This document shows, in pieces, positions 32,278 to 44,751 of a DNA stretch of 64,000 bases. The stretch comes from Taxillus chinensis (lineage: Eukaryota; Streptophyta; Magnoliopsida; Santalales; Loranthaceae). The notes beneath the pieces are model-generated. The model had not been told where the DNA came from. It saw nothing but the letters and a program-made list of their open reading frames with translations, and ran no database searches. A program made the translations under genes and the position numbers. The stretch is taken from assembly GCA_023512835.1 (NCBI GenBank), contig CM042085.1, positions 51,145,569 through 51,209,568 on the forward strand. The letters are read 5' to 3'. How positions within the stretch are numbered: the stretch's first letter is position 1; every line of letters starts with the position of its first letter.

Positions 32278-33963
32278 CTTCACATTTACATTACCCAACA
32301 GTATGCTTACTATCAGAACATGCATTGTGCTTTTATTGAAAGCAGAAGATACATACTGACTTTAATGCTGATCATACTTACTGATTAACGGCTTCATGCT
32401 TCTGATATTAATATCAACTTCATATTGGGAGGATACTTGCGTTTCCCGACTGAAGTCGTTTAAGCTAACATGACTAAAGTTTATATGATTTACCTCTTTC
32501 CTGGCTTCATGATCTTAATTTCCATTGATCCCCACGTGACAACAAGATGTTCATTTAGATTACTCTATTAACATGTATAGTTGAAGAAATGAAATGGGTT
32601 AGCTCGGAATGCCTAGTGGATGAATACTCAATCGCAATCGATCACTCTCAAGTATAGTTTTCTAATAAGATAGACAGTGCTGAATTTCTACAAACTGGAA
32701 AGGTCAACCGAGAGGATTGCACAATCTACGGGGGAGAAAATGCTTTACATATTATTCAGTAATACCCCCCCCCCCCCCCGTATATGTCTCATGACCTCTT
32801 TCCTGGCTGTCTATTTGAGGGGGAGCTTTTCATTGAGAGGATTAAATGATCTATGGGGGAGCAGTAATGAACCCCTAATATGTCTCGGATACTCCCTCCT
32901 CTAAACTTTTACTTCCGGATCTGACTGGACATGCTGTTTTGGATCAAAAAAGTGGCATGCTTAGATGTATTTTCTTTCTTCAACCATGCATTTTAATCGG
33001 CTAATCACCTGCTTACTTTTGACATGTGTTCGCTTCCTCATTTTTCACTCATGAATCCTAAATTGGCCAAATCATATGATCTTTAATTAATCTTAGCTAC
33101 GTTGTTTAGCAAGACGGTTTCGCTTATGTTGACCTATATGAACTTGTGTATTGTTATCTGACATATGCCCTGATTCAGTAATATTGATCATTCTCACGTA
33201 TGTATATGTCTCTTACATGCTTTGTAATGCATAAGTTCTGTTTCTCATTAGTTCGGATTATGTCGTTTTTCACTGATTATTTTCTCTAATCCGTACTAAT
33301 CCTTGCCTGTTAAGCTTTTGTATTTTCGAGTTCATTTTTTTTAGCTACAGAGTTCAGATTTTCTTTGCAACCGTATCGATAAATCTAGTCCATAGTCTTG
33401 GATTTGAAGTGTTGTGGTACTTCTCTTCTCTTCGACTTATTGATTGCAAAGGAATCTACTTTACTCTCTCACCGAACTCGTCTACTACGGACACGGTCTA
33501 CTTTTCATCCAGATACTCTTCCTCGACTATTATTTACTCCGGATGATTGTCGGTTCATTCCTCCGGACTCCTGACACAGTCTAATTGCGACAATCCAAGT
33601 CTTCCTATATGTCGCGTGCTTTTGAGGAGGAATCATGATGATTCATTAAAATGCAAATCTTGGGATGCACACACACTACTCTGGATGGCAATCAGCTGTT
33701 ACACTTATTTGGTCATGCGGTCTCCACAACATCGTTTCATTCGGAGGCGCATCGATATCCAGACTAATGACATCGGCCTGTCAAGCGGGTCCCCTGTTTC
33801 ACTCGCCAATTCGTAGACCCGCCGACATTTGCGGACTCGGTCTTATATGTTCTGGTCATTCTGCGAAGCACGAGTATTGCTCATTTCAAATCCCTAAACC
33901 TCTCGTTGCTCTTTCCATCGCCAAGACCTCACCTTTCCTCTTGTCCTTCAAATTTCATCTGCA
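32278..33963 (+). other. COP-D spacer between pol and post-pol gene
   Basis: 1.7 kb without a gene, collinear with COP-C 15354-13715. It contains several internal purine tracts (near 32730 'acgggggagaaaa', 32816 'tgagggggagc', 32853 'atgggggagcag') and a C-run of about 15 bases (32766-32779). Confidence 0.65.
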
Positions 33964-36689
33964 ATGGCACCCGAATCTCTCTCTCCGGCGTTAATCCTGG
34001 CCATCTGGTCGATTGGAGTGCTGTATCTAATCCTCCAGACTGGTTTCTCCAACTTCGCCCTCTCCTTGAAGCCTCGCATCTACTCAACCTGATCTCCAAT
34101 CCCGTCGATCTTCTTATCGACGACATCATTGAGTATTACCAACGGATTCGCTGCACCACCGACTCCATCATCTCCTATGTCCGCGGTGAAACCATTACCA
34201 TCACTCCGGCCGTTCTTCGCGCTGCTCTCCACCTACCTCCCAGTGAACCTTAGCGCCCAGATGCCGATTCAATGGCGGCTTCTATGGGTTGCACACAAAA
34301 AGGGAAGGAATACAAGATGAAATCCTTCCAAGGTCGCTATCGATGTATGGCGACCATCTTGGGTCGATGTCTACTGCCTCGCACATCCGCCTTGGACTCC
34401 ATTCCGTACGACCTTCTCCTGGCCATGTACGGCGTTTTGGAAGGTCTTCCGATGGATTGGGTGATGTTCTTGTTTCGATTGCTGCAGAATGGTCCCAAGA
34501 ATTGTTCCTTCAGGCACATCCTCGCATTGTCATCCGGCATCTTAATCCGGACCATTTCGCCCGATATGTGCTGTTCCATTTCCTTCGGCTTATTACCTTC
34601 GTTATCTTACGCCGGATGGGAACATGACAGCCCGCCGACCATCTGCAGCTCTCCCGCATTCTCCCTGCCTTGGAACAACAAGGCGGTTACGTTGGTGACC
34701 CCTCCGACGGCCAAGCCCCCGACGTCGCTTCTGCACCCCCGATCCTCCCGGATTCGGTCCGTTGCCAGACCTTCTCTTTCTCGGGCCTCCCGAGCCACAG
34801 CGTTCGTGCCGACCCATCCGAGGTTGCGGGGCCATCCCAAGACACGGTGCCCCTAAAGTCGTTTCTTCGGTCCCCTCTGCTGCGGATGTCCCTACTCCCT
34901 CCATCTCCGCTATTGCTGCCGCGGTTGACACCGGCTGTTGCTGCGGCCCACTGCCGATGTCCCGGAATCTACTCCTGAAGCTCCTTTGCCTCCCCTACCT
35001 CAACCCCGAGATTACCTAGACCATCTCTCCGCCGACACTCTAACGGACCTATGGCTCCATTTTAGCCTTGCCCACACTGCCTCCATTCCTGACAATGATT
35101 TCCGGGTGTTTTACACACGACATACCCAATCCTCGGAGACAATGATCATCTGGAACTTGGATCACGGCTTTCTTACGCCGGCCTCCATTCCAGATGTGCC
35201 GTTCCCTACCCCCTCCAGCCCAGTCCTTTCCGCCCGGGGTCCTTCCCCTGCTAAGGCTGGCCCCTCTTCTCTCTTGCCGCCATTCCTGTGGTTGACCTCT
35301 GCTGGTCAAAGCGGGTCACCGGCTCTCGGATGCCCCTTCTGGGTGCTGGCGATACTCCTGCGGACTCCTCGCCTGGCCGCACTCCTACTCCCTGTTCATG
35401 CGGGGGAGTCCTCCAAAGCTCCGGAGTTGGTCCTTGGGCGTGCTTCTTTTGGCACGGTTCACTCCGACGCTGTGCTCTCCGCCCAGCTGGACCACCACGC
35501 CCAGGCTCACAGCGCCCAAATTTCCGCCATCGCCACCAAGGTTGATGCACTTGGCGCCCAACTCCTCTCCGCTCTCACTGACTCCTCCACCTCCGTGGAG
35601 CAGAAAATGGATCTCGTTGCCTCATCCGTCCATTCATTGTCTACCTCCTTCGCGGACCTGGCGCACACGATGGCTCGTCCTCCCGTTGCTTCCCGGCGAT
35701 CTACCCAACCGGGGGAGAGAGTGTCATCTGATCCGTCTGCCCCTTCTTGCTCCTTCGCACCACAACCATCTACTCGGGCCGAGAAGCGGCCTGCCTCTTC
35801 GGTCTTCGGGGAGTTCAAATTCCCAAACAAAGCCGCTTCTCTCGGCCAAGCTCCTCTACTCGGCCTCCAACTACTCCTCCATCCTCCTCATCCAGCCGAC
35901 ACCTTCCTCCCATCATATGCGGCGTTTGACCCTTCCGATCCGGATGGAAGCATTTACAAAGCAATGAAGTCCTATGCGGCGTCTTCTGGCGAGAGAAGAT
36001 GTCTTTCTGAAATGTACCCTTTCTCCCCGTCCGACATTCAGACTCTTTGTTTGGAGAAAGGACTCTTTACTACAGAAGACATTGACAACTTCTCTAGGGC
36101 TGCTAAAATGGAGATGAGGTTATTTCCATCTCTATACAAGGACGGGCAATTGTTTGAAGTTCTTGCCGTGGCTGGAATGAAGGCTATCTTCCCGGTGTGG
36201 ATCTAATCCAATCCTTCATCGACGGAACTCTTTGAGGATAGCAAGCCATGGAAAACTCTCTCAACTATCCTCATTCCGTACTGGATCATGTCGCCACACT
36301 TCATGATGGTCGTCTTCATGATTCGGTCCAAGCAAATGATTCTCATTGATTCTCATCGGATAGTGGAGCACTTTGTAAGAAAGAATCAATGGGAACCACC
36401 GTGTCTCAGTGATGAAGCTATGAAGAAAGCTGGTTTATATGAAGAGTTGGGCATCACACCCTTGGGTCCAACCGAGAAGTCGAAGGCGACATTCCGGGCA
36501 AGAAGCAAGTGCCACAACAACCGGATGGAGATAGTCTGCGGGGCCTTTGTCTCGTTACTTCATCAAGTCCTTTTTGATGTGGACAAATCGTGGAGCCAAC
36601 ACACTACTTATACGATGAAGCAGACAATGGAGCTTAGAGAAAAGGCAGCAACTATGATCTTCAAGTATAGTAAGCCTTATGTACCTTAG
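33964..36689 (+). pseudogene. COP-D post-pol gene: PF20167-like domain plus Ulp1/C48-like protease domain
   Basis: A third gene of about 900 codons between pol and the 3' LTR. Order: N-terminal domain (33964-34620; DWFLQLRPLLEAS, IRCTTDSIISYVRG, ITPAVLRAALHLPP, RYRCMATIL); Pro/Ser-rich linker; conserved block NLDHGFLTP (about 35150); helical segment QLDHHAQAHSAQISAIATK (about 35487); a domain with SGERRCLSEMYPFS and LFTTEDIDNFSRAAKMEM (about 35985-36120); and a C-terminal segment. The last has LSTILIPYWIMSPHFMMVVF with a His at 36297-36299, ILIDSH with an Asp at 36348-36350, and VCGAF with a Cys at 36537-36539. The H-D-C order and spacing fit Ulp1/SUMO-type C48 proteases. It has a one-base loss just after the start, a stop at 34251-34253 and shifts near 34510 and 36190. 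Function is inferred. Confidence 0.75.
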
Positions 36690-36832
36690 TGAAAATCTTG
36701 TATTAAGGCTAAATTGTACTTAGTTGCTGATAAATGAAATTGGTTATGATGCGTATTCTGTATGTTATCTTTTTGCACTACTTACTAGATCAGATTACAA
36801 AGGGTTTGGGCATATCCATAATTGGGGGAGAT
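36690..36832 (+). other. COP-D 3' untranslated stretch with polypurine tract
   Basis: A short AT-rich stretch after the post-pol stop. ATTGGGGGAGAT (36821-36832) directly precedes the 3' LTR and is the plus-strand primer. Confidence 0.85.
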
Positions 36833-38122
36833 TGTTGGATCAAACCCAGAATTTGGATAATGCTGATAAAGCCTTATGTAATTTGATTTGAGATCTTTTG
36901 TGTTTATTTGATCGTTTTGCAGAAGATATGTTATTAATCCGGAGATGCACTCGTGAGAGCAAAGCAAAGGACAGGATACATAATCCTGATCCGGACAAGA
37001 GTGAGTGTCGTCAAACACTTGGTAAATAACCAAGTCATCAATACATACGGAATAAGGAACATTCGTGCGGACTAAGAACTTAAAAAGCTACGGATTGTGG
37101 AATATGTTCCTAGTGCCTCAAACGGACTAAGTCAAACAGATATGGAGTAAGGAAGTATTAATGCGGAATAAGGACCCGAGTCTTTATTCGTACGGAGTAA
37201 GGAAACTAGATACGGAGTAAGGAATCCAGACAACTTTACTCATACGGAGTAAGGAAGCGCTAGTACGGAGTAAGCATTCCGATCCCTTAGACTCGCCCGG
37301 AGTAAGGAACTTACATACGGAGTAAGGAATTTACATACGAGTAAGGAACTTACATACGGAGTAAGCAATTTACATACGGAGTAAGGAACTTACATGCGGA
37401 GTAAGGAAGCGGCGACACGGACTAAGGATTCCAAGACTAAACAGATACGGAGTAAGCAACCACCGACACGGAGTAAGGTTCCGAGCTTCATTAGCAACGG
37501 AGTAAGGAAAATTACACCAGACCAAGAAGATACTACTTCAACTCACCGCATTTAAAGTTATCGGCTCGTGGCGTCCCGATGTAAGACAAACTTATTGAGA
37601 ACCTAAAGAATCTTACACGTGGATCATCTGGATATGTGGACACAACCTCAATTGTATTTGGGAACTCACAAATGCACTTATACTCTTCAAACCCAAGACC
37701 TTGAGCTCCACAAACCGCAGCAGTCAAGACAGAGAGATTACCGAGGAATAGTTAGTGCTGAATGCATTCCGGAACTACAAGTTCCAAGGTTGTCTCTTAG
37801 GAATGTTTGTATAAATATTCATACTTGTATATTGTAAAAGTGTGTGTATGTGTGTGAACAAGCCTGAATAACCTGCGTATGCACAAGAGCTCAAAGAAAT
37901 AATCTAGGCTAGTGTGTGAATCCCCTTGCAAACAGAGTGTAAGAGAGTCTTGCTTCTATTTTGTTGTATTTATCTCTTGATAATAAAACAAAATACTTCC
38001 ACTATCTGGTTATCTTCCGCAGTGATTCTATCACTTGACTAGATTAGTGTAGTGCCGTAAGAGATAAAAAGAGTTTAGATAAGAGCCTATTCACCCCCCC
38101 TCTAGGCTCCAAGGGACCATCG
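36833..38122 (+). repeat. COP-D 3' LTR
   Basis: 1290 bp, very close to 16357-17644. TATAAATA at 37810-37817. The minisatellite array is present (about 37140-37510) with small changes in single copies. Followed by the target duplicate gtgtc. Confidence 0.94.
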
Positions 38123-38127
38123 GTGTC

Positions 38128-39240
38128 TATCTTTCCTTTTCCTGAAATTGTGTTCGAGCAAGAATTCCGAGTGTATCGCACCAGGCCCTTGGAGCTTGCT
38201 TCAATCATCGAAAGCTTTCCGTAGTTTATAAACCATATGTTTAGCCTTGTGTTCAATGAAGCCTGGAGGTTGTTCTACATAAACCTCCTCTTGAAGATCT
38301 CCATTCAAAAAGGTGCTCTTGACGTCTATTTGATAAACTATAAAGTTTTCATATAAAGCATACACCAGGAACATGCGGATCGCCTCAAATCTAGCTACAA
38401 GAGTAAAGGTCTTGTCATAATCAATGCCTTTTTCTTGACGGTATTCTTTGGCTACCAGTTTGGCTTTGTTCCGGATTACTATTCCATCGTATCTAATTTA
38501 TTCCAAACACCCATTTAACTCCAATGACTTGTTGTGAACTTGGCCTTGGCACTAATGTCCACACTTCATTCCTCTTGAATTGATTAAGCTCTTTTTGCAT
38601 AGCGTCTATCTAGTTTGAGTCCTGAAGGGCTTCGTCGACCACCTTTGGCTCTATCTCATGGATAGAAAACATGAGTAGAGACACAAATTTGAAGTGGCTG
38701 CCCTCGTTCTTACTCCAACAGTAGGATCACCAATCACTTGTTCTCGATGAGTGGTTCCGAGTCCACCTATAGTTCTCGCAAGTGGTGGTGAGTAGTTAAT
38801 GATTTGAAGCTCGCCAAATCGGGTGGATCTTGTACATCAGCGGGTTGAGCTTCTTCCGGACTTGTTGTATCCGTATGATGAATAGTTCCAGAAGTACTTG
38901 GAAGTGCTCCAGCACTGTTACTTTCAGTATGAATAGGTCCGGACGGACTAGAAGGCTCTTCGAAGTTATGGATTTTTGTAACAAGTTCTCCGGAGTTAAA
39001 TGGAAGTCCTGAGTCTGAGTCTTCTAAGCATCATCAGTAGCATTTCTTGCTTCACCGGTGCTGAGTGATTCATCAGGTATTGCAACAGGTAGATGCCTGA
39101 ACTGAGAATAGTCAATCGAGTCCATGTAATCCTGCACAATTTGATTTGAAGATCCTACACTTGACCCATCAAGGTTAGATTCATCAAAATTAACATGGAT
39201 AAATTCTTCAACCGTTAGATGTTTTGTATTGAAAATGCGA
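38128..39240 (-). pseudogene. COP-C reverse transcriptase, first half, and linker
   Basis: On the minus strand it has the RT start (about 38640: VDEALQDS), VIGVKWVF, the block [25 protein letters not shown] (about 38330-38260) and the degraded LYGLKQ equivalent, up to the COP-D insertion. 15355-16356 is its continuation. Several stops and frameshifts. The part 38640-39240 is the linker between integrase and RT. Confidence 0.85.
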
Positions 39241-40248
39241 TAAGCCTATTTGTGCAATGAGTATCCGACAAAGATCCCATCATCGGATTTTGGATCAAAT
39301 TTACTCCGGGCCTCTTTGCCATTGTTTAACACATAGCAAGCACACCCAAAGGCTTTGAAATGAGAGATTGATAGCTTCATGGTAAACTTATTGATAAGAG
39401 TTCTGTTCTGAACATAGCATGCGGTGGACATAGCTTTAGCCCATTGATCGAGAGGAAGCTTTGCCCCTGCTAACATGGATCTACCAACTGGACTAACTTG
39501 CGATTCTTACGCTCGAAACTCCATTTTGTTATGGAGTTTTGGGTCTAGAGAAGTCATGCTAAATGCCCTTTTCAGAACAATAGGATCTCATATCTGAAAA
39601 ATCAAACTCAGTACCATGATCACTCCTGATGCACTTAATGCTCAGTCCTTGTGAATTGCTTATCTAGTTGAAGAGATCTACAAGATGTTCAAAGGTTTGA
39701 TTCTTTTATTTCAGGAACATCACACATGTATACCTGGTGAAGTCATCAATAACCACTAAGGTATATCTCAGACCGGCAAGAGAAGCAATAGAAATGGGAC
39801 CACAAAGGTTCATGTGAAGAAGTCGCAATGAGGAGCGATTATTGAATTAACCGATTTGCTCTTAAAGCCGTGCTTGGTCCGCTTACCGAGTTAAGATTCT
39901 CTACCAGATGGAGTCTCTGGAAAATTTATGTTTGGGCAAACCATTTACTAAGTCAAGTGACGCTAATTTAGACAAGGTCTTAAAATTTAAATGTGCGCAA
40001 CGCTTGTGCCATAGCCAACTTTCTTCATTTGATGCTTTAGTGAGGAAGCATACAGGGTCAGAAGAATTATTTCTTAAGACCACTGAGTATATGTCCCCAT
40101 CTCTTAATCCGGATAACTTAACATCTCCGGATAAGTTTTCCCTAATGTGCATGTGTTGGACATAAAGGAAACGATGAAATCCTTTGTCATATAAATTATC
40201 GACACTCAGTAGATTACGCTTCAAACCTTCCACTAGTGCAGCCGTTGG
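39241..40248 (-). pseudogene. COP-C integrase
   Basis: The pre-integrase zinc part lies in 40233-39901 (WLWHKRCAHLNFKTLSK). The core lies between 39900 and 39480 with stops, including one inside the PQQNG motif near 39520, and the region NGV.ER is altered. The C-terminal block with FKAFGCACYVLNNGKEARSKF is at 39476-39246. More decayed than COP-D's copy. Confidence 0.88.
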
Positions 40249-40446
40249 TTAAAGTGCCATACCCCACAGTCTTACCTTTGCTATTGTTCCCATATGATAC
40301 GGATGGGCCTCGTTTGTCAGTAACATCAATGAGCAGAGACTGATCACTGTCATACGTCTGGAGCATCCACTATCAAGGATCCACTTGCTGTGATTTATCT
40401 TTAACTTCAAGTGATCCGGCAATGCAATCCAGAGATGCTCCTGCAA
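40249..40446 (-). pseudogene. COP-C aspartic protease
   Basis: WILDSGCSRRMT keeps the catalytic Asp that COP-D has lost. The frame is interrupted afterwards and the domain end continues into 40233. Confidence 0.88.
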
Positions 40447-42271
40447 GACAACAGTTTACACTTTTGGTGCCCAAACTTGTTTTGGGCGGTTAGAGAAACG
40501 CTAGTGGGTGTCACGATTCCGGATTTAACTTTGTTAGGAACTTTAGCTTTCCAAGTTGACTTTATTTTGTTAGTGTCAGCTACTTCTTTTACTTGGGTTT
40601 TCTTGGGAGAGACACTCCTTTGAGATTTAGATTTTGATTTGCTCGAAGAACCCTTTTTGATGAACTGATCTTTATTAATATGGATTTGATTACAAAGCCA
40701 GTTATCAGATAAGCTCCAACATTCATAGTCATAATGACCTATTTCTCTACAGATGGAACAGACACTATGATGCGGAGCATAAATAGGGGATACAGGTTTC
40801 TTAGGTTTTACAGATTTTCTACTCTGTTCCCTATGGCTTAATCATTTGCGATTGGGTGACGCGCTCTTGGCCTTAGACGCGCCAACCTTAGCTTTTCCTT
40901 TCATTCGGTCTACTACAATTTCGGCTTTAACTACAGCAACCTTCCCTTCATCGTTAGATACGGTACTCTTGCCTCGAGAATAGCAAGAACAACCTCGATT
41001 TCACAATCATAAACTATGGTGCCACCTAAAATGAAACCATCCAATAGTTTAGAGGTACTAACAGGATAAAGGTTGGTTAATTTCGGAATGATATCCGGAG
41101 GACACTCAGTAGCTTGTGTGGAAGTTGATGGTTCGGAGCCAAGGCCAGGTTTAACTCGGATGTCATCCAGATCAGTCCTAAATGTAGAGGCTATTTCCCG
41201 GATTTTAGCCACTTACGATTTACTTCCTTTTCTTGTTCCAGTCATTCTCAGTCTTTTCATAATAACTTTTAAGCCGGTTAGGTTGGTATTTAGCAAATGA
41301 TTTTCTGCTCTTAGATCATAATACCAAGCCTGTTTACCCCTAAAGTCAGTTATGTCTTTTTCAAGTCTAGCAACAATAATTTCAAGACGTATGTTCTGAC
41401 TTTCCATATCTTTGTACATTTGAGTAATTATTAGTCTCTCATTCTTTTCATGTTCACCTTCAGTAGTAAGAGATTCTAATTTACTCATGAACTCACAGAT
41501 GGAAGGTACCTTAATATTTGCCATGAGGTAGACGTTCGGCTTAGGAGTTGGCTCATCATTCGAGGATTCCTCCTCTTCTTCCGAGCCACTAATGTACTTT
41601 GTGACGAACGCCTTCCTCTTATTCTTGTTGTTGTCTGAGGTGGAGCGTCGAGGAGTAACCTTATCACTTTTCTCGGCTGTCTTAGATTTGGATTTACAAC
41701 CCTTAGCCAAGTGACCGGGTTTCCCACAGTTATAGCATTCCTAGGAACTAGACTCCGATCGCTCCTTCCTTCAGAATGATGATGAGGAGCCTCTTCTGAA
41801 TCCTTTTCTGCTTTTCTGCAGGAACCGCTCAAAGGATTTGATGAGAAGAGTTATTTCCTCTTCAGTATCAAAGTCAGAGTTCTCAGACTCTTTTGTATCA
41901 TCATTCCTCAGTATGCTAAGACATTCCGTAGATTTGAAAGCTACCTCCTTTTCTTTTCGAGCTATTTTCTCATCTCGGTCAGAGTATTTGAACCTGACCT
42001 CGTGAGTCCATAGCTCTCCATATAGTTCTTCAAGGGGAACATACTGCAGTTCTTGTTAGCTTGCATCTGGAGCTGCTTGGAGTAGTAGCGATCCCGCAGT
42101 GAGTGAAAAAACTTGTCATTGATTTGAGATTGAGAGTAATGCTCATTGACAGTTTTTAGCTCAAAAATGAGCTTGCCGAATCTCCGATAGATGCTCTCAA
42201 GGGATTCGCCAGGTTTGTGATTAAAACTCTCAAAATTCTTCCTAAGAGTACAGATAACGTTGTGCATTCGG
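40447..42271 (-). pseudogene. COP-C gag, main part
   Basis: It continues the gag N-terminus (44752-45244) across the Tat-like solo LTR. Pieces: 42267-41962 (KNFESFNHKPGESLESIYRR), the first CCHC knuckle near 41735-41700 with a stop inside (at about 41742), 41710-41213 (acidic GSEEEEESS, then a coiled-coil-like part), 41212-40931, and a second CCHC knuckle (CSICREIGHYDYEC) at about 40760-40715. Two zinc knuckles in one gag are seen in both COP-C and COP-D. Confidence 0.88.
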
Positions 42272-44751
42272 TGTCATCACTAGTTTTCGTCCGGGCCCGT
42301 TTGGGGTGGGCTCAAACTAAGCCAATGGTGAGAAATTTAGAGTCGCCACCAACTGTTTTTGGGGTACAGTTGGATACCCTCTACTTTGAGTAGTTTAAAG
42401 GTGTGGTCTGCGTTATCAGAGAGGGGTTCAGGAGTTGGTTACGTGTAGGGAAGGATTAGCACCTCTACAGCGCCCTTTCGGTATCTATTTTCGGATGAGG
42501 AGGTTTTCTATTTATTTGCACTGCCGTGATTTGGTTCAGGCACCATTGTTTTCCTAGAAAGTCTATGCTTTTCATTTAACTAAGTTATTTGTCAAAGTTA
42601 TGGTTAAAATTGATTTACCCTAAATCTCTAAAGGGAACCCTAAAAATCTTGTTTTTTTTTCTTTTTTATTTGAGGTGGAAAATGAAATCCTACGGTTTTG
42701 TTTTTTTGTGTTTTGTTTTTTTTGTTTTGTTTTTTGTTTTTGGTTTTTTGTTTTTTTCTCTTTTTGTTTGGAAGACATTTCGGAAAACATTTTATTAAAA
42801 CATTTTCAAAACAATTTATGGAAAACATTTTGAAAACATTTTATTGCAAAACGTTTTTGTTTTTTTGTTTTGTTTTTTTTGAAAACTTTTCCATTTTGTT
42901 TTGTTTTGAAAACCCAACGTCATAAATGAACACATGCATTAAAATAAACAAATGTAGAATGTGTGATTATGGCATCCATAAATAAATAAAAATAAAAGCA
43001 CTCTTTTTTTTTTCTTCTTTCTTTTCCTCCCTTTATTTTTTTTGCCCTTTTTTTCTTTCTTTAGCCTTTTTTTTTGCCTTTTTTTGCTTTTTACATATCA
43101 CAAGTATATACAACAAAATAAACAAAACAAACAAACAAAAGAAAAATGATTACATCACTAAAAGAGAGGAAACAAAAAAACTACTAAAAAAAATGAAAAT
43201 AACAACATTCAAATAAGTGAAACAAAAACAAACAATAAAAAAGGTAGGTGAACCCACTTTACTGATCACCACGTTTGAGCTCTCCTGCTGGCGTCGGTAG
43301 TGCTGGACGAACCCCTAAATTCGGTGGAAAGCTGTGAACTCGCCTTGTCCAGCGCGCCGGAGCTTGGCCGAAATTTGGAATTGACGTCGGAGATGGACTA
43401 AAATTGGGAAAGGATTCGAGAAAAGCTTTAAGGATTTTTTTTTTTGGATTTTTGTGGCTTTTCTTTGTTGTTTTTTTTTTGTGTGGATGTGAAACCTTTG
43501 GGAAAAGGAAGAGCTTGGTCGTAATCAGTGTTTGGGTGTGTGTATTCTCTCTATGCGTGAGTCTATGCTAAAGGAGAAGGCTTGGGCATATTTGAGAGAG
43601 AGATGGCAGCAATTCAAAAAGGGGTTTTTTTTTTTGGGCGTAATCTATGGGTGTTGTCTCTTTTTTTTTTCTCTGGGCTGAACTCCCTTTTTCGCGTGGA
43701 CGGAAGACTGGTTTTTAAAGGGCTGGCTCAATTTGGCTGGATTGTCATTATTATGCATTTATTGCTCTATTATGAATACTATCATTTTTAATGGCAAGAT
43801 TCTCGCTTTTGTCTAGTGGTTGGACGACCTGTGCGTAAAATTGGGGAGCTTGTGATTGCCTTTTCGTTTTTTTGTGAGCACATGTGACAGACAGGCATTG
43901 AAAAGCATCTCTGACAGCTGACCGGCTGCTAAAAACACATCTCATGACTATACAAGAAAGAGCCTACGGAAATACAGCCAAACAGTGAAGGTCAACAGTC
44001 AAAGGGTCGAAGTGTCGGCAGGGTCGAAGGTCAACGGTCAATGGGTCGAAGATCGGTGGGTCAAAGGTCGATGGGTCGAAGGTCATCAGTCAACGGGTCA
44101 AAGTGTCGGCAGGTCGAAGGTCAACGGCCAACCAGTCGAACAGCTAAGGGTCGAAGGGCAAGGGGCGAAGGGTCGAAGGTCAACGGTCAATGGGTTGAAG
44201 TGTCGGCAGGTTGGAGGTCAACGGTCAACGGATCGAAGTGTCAGCAGGTCGAATGTCAATGGTCAACCGGTCGAAGAGCTAAGGGTCGAAGGGCAAGCGG
44301 TGAAGGGTCGAAGGACCGCGGGTCGAAGTGTCAGCAGGTTGGAGGGTCGAAGGCTTACAGGCTTCGAGGCTTCGAGTCTTCGAGGCTTCGAGGCTTTGAG
44401 TCTTCGAGGCTTTAGGGCTTCGAGGCGTCGAGGCTTCGAGTCAAGTTTTTTTTTTGTTTTTGGCAAATTTGACTTTTTCCAACAAAAATTATTTTGCCCA
44501 TAACTTCTTCATTTTAAATCAGAATTGAGCTCGGTCAAGTACATTAGTCTCCAAATTTCATCCTCTATCACCTGGCATTGATCTTGGGACACTTTAGGGG
44601 CTTGTAGCAAAGGTTATCTATTTTGGGCTTCCCCATTCGTGTAAGTGTATCCATTTATGGACCTGTCCAACAAGGTATAGGGCATGGGCATAATGGTATA
44701 TAGAAAAACATGGGGTTAGTATGTCCAACCCGGATAAAATGGGGTCCAACA
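42272..44751 (-). mobile_element. Solo LTR resembling the Tat/Ogre gypsy group
   Basis: 2480 bp, TGTCATC...CCAACA on the + strand, between an imperfect target duplication ttcgg (42267-42271) / tttgg (44752-44756) and exactly within the COP-C gag. On the minus strand it begins TGTTGGACCCCATTTTATC; 61822 begins in the same way. Near the other end, on the minus strand, 'ttggtggcgactcta' (about 42328-42343) resembles a motif common near LTR ends of Tat-type elements. It contains T-rich low-complexity DNA (42645-43100), a family of 'gggtcgaaggtcaa' repeats (43985-44350) and 'cttcgaggcttcgag' repeats (44350-44440). No gene. The lineage is a tentative call. Confidence 0.8.
43985..44440. repeat. Degenerate tandem repeats in the Tat-like LTR
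   Basis: Short units around 'gtcgaaggtcaacggtca' and 'agtgtcggcaggt' repeat irregularly, then a 9-16-bp unit 'cttcgagg(cttcgagt)' repeats about eight times. A similar style ('cgtagttcgaaggtt') occurs at 60530-60620. Confidence 0.85.

Larger units (their letters stand above)
16357..38122 (+). mobile_element. COP-D: complete Sirevirus-like Ty1/copia element with post-pol gene
   Basis: It has LTRs of 1288 and 1290 bp, a 5-bp target duplication gtgtc (16352-16356 and 38123-38127), a tRNA-Met primer site, gag with two CCHC regions, protease, integrase, RT, RNase H, a 1.7-kb spacer, a ~2.7-kb extra gene and a polypurine tract. Without the nested COP-E (8890 bp plus 5-bp duplication) it is about 12.9 kb, large for Ty1/copia but usual for Sireviruses. 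Many stops and frameshifts make it inactive. It is inserted in the RT of COP-C, a member of the same family in the opposite direction. Confidence 0.95.

Noticed and set aside
33964..36689. An envelope-like gene, as proposed for some Sireviruses
   Set aside because: I see no signal peptide, no clear transmembrane pair and no Cys-rich ectodomain; the motif pattern fits a cytosolic or nuclear protease better.
42589..42925. Phe-rich, membrane-like open frames
   Set aside because: They come from T-rich low-complexity DNA in the Tat-like LTR, with the mirror Lys/Asn-rich frame on the other strand.
43985..44503. Open frame of 172 codons rich in Gly, Arg, Ser and Val
   Set aside because: It is a translation of short tandem repeats inside the Tat-like LTR; two frames and the reverse strand are open over the same repeats, as expected from the repeats alone.
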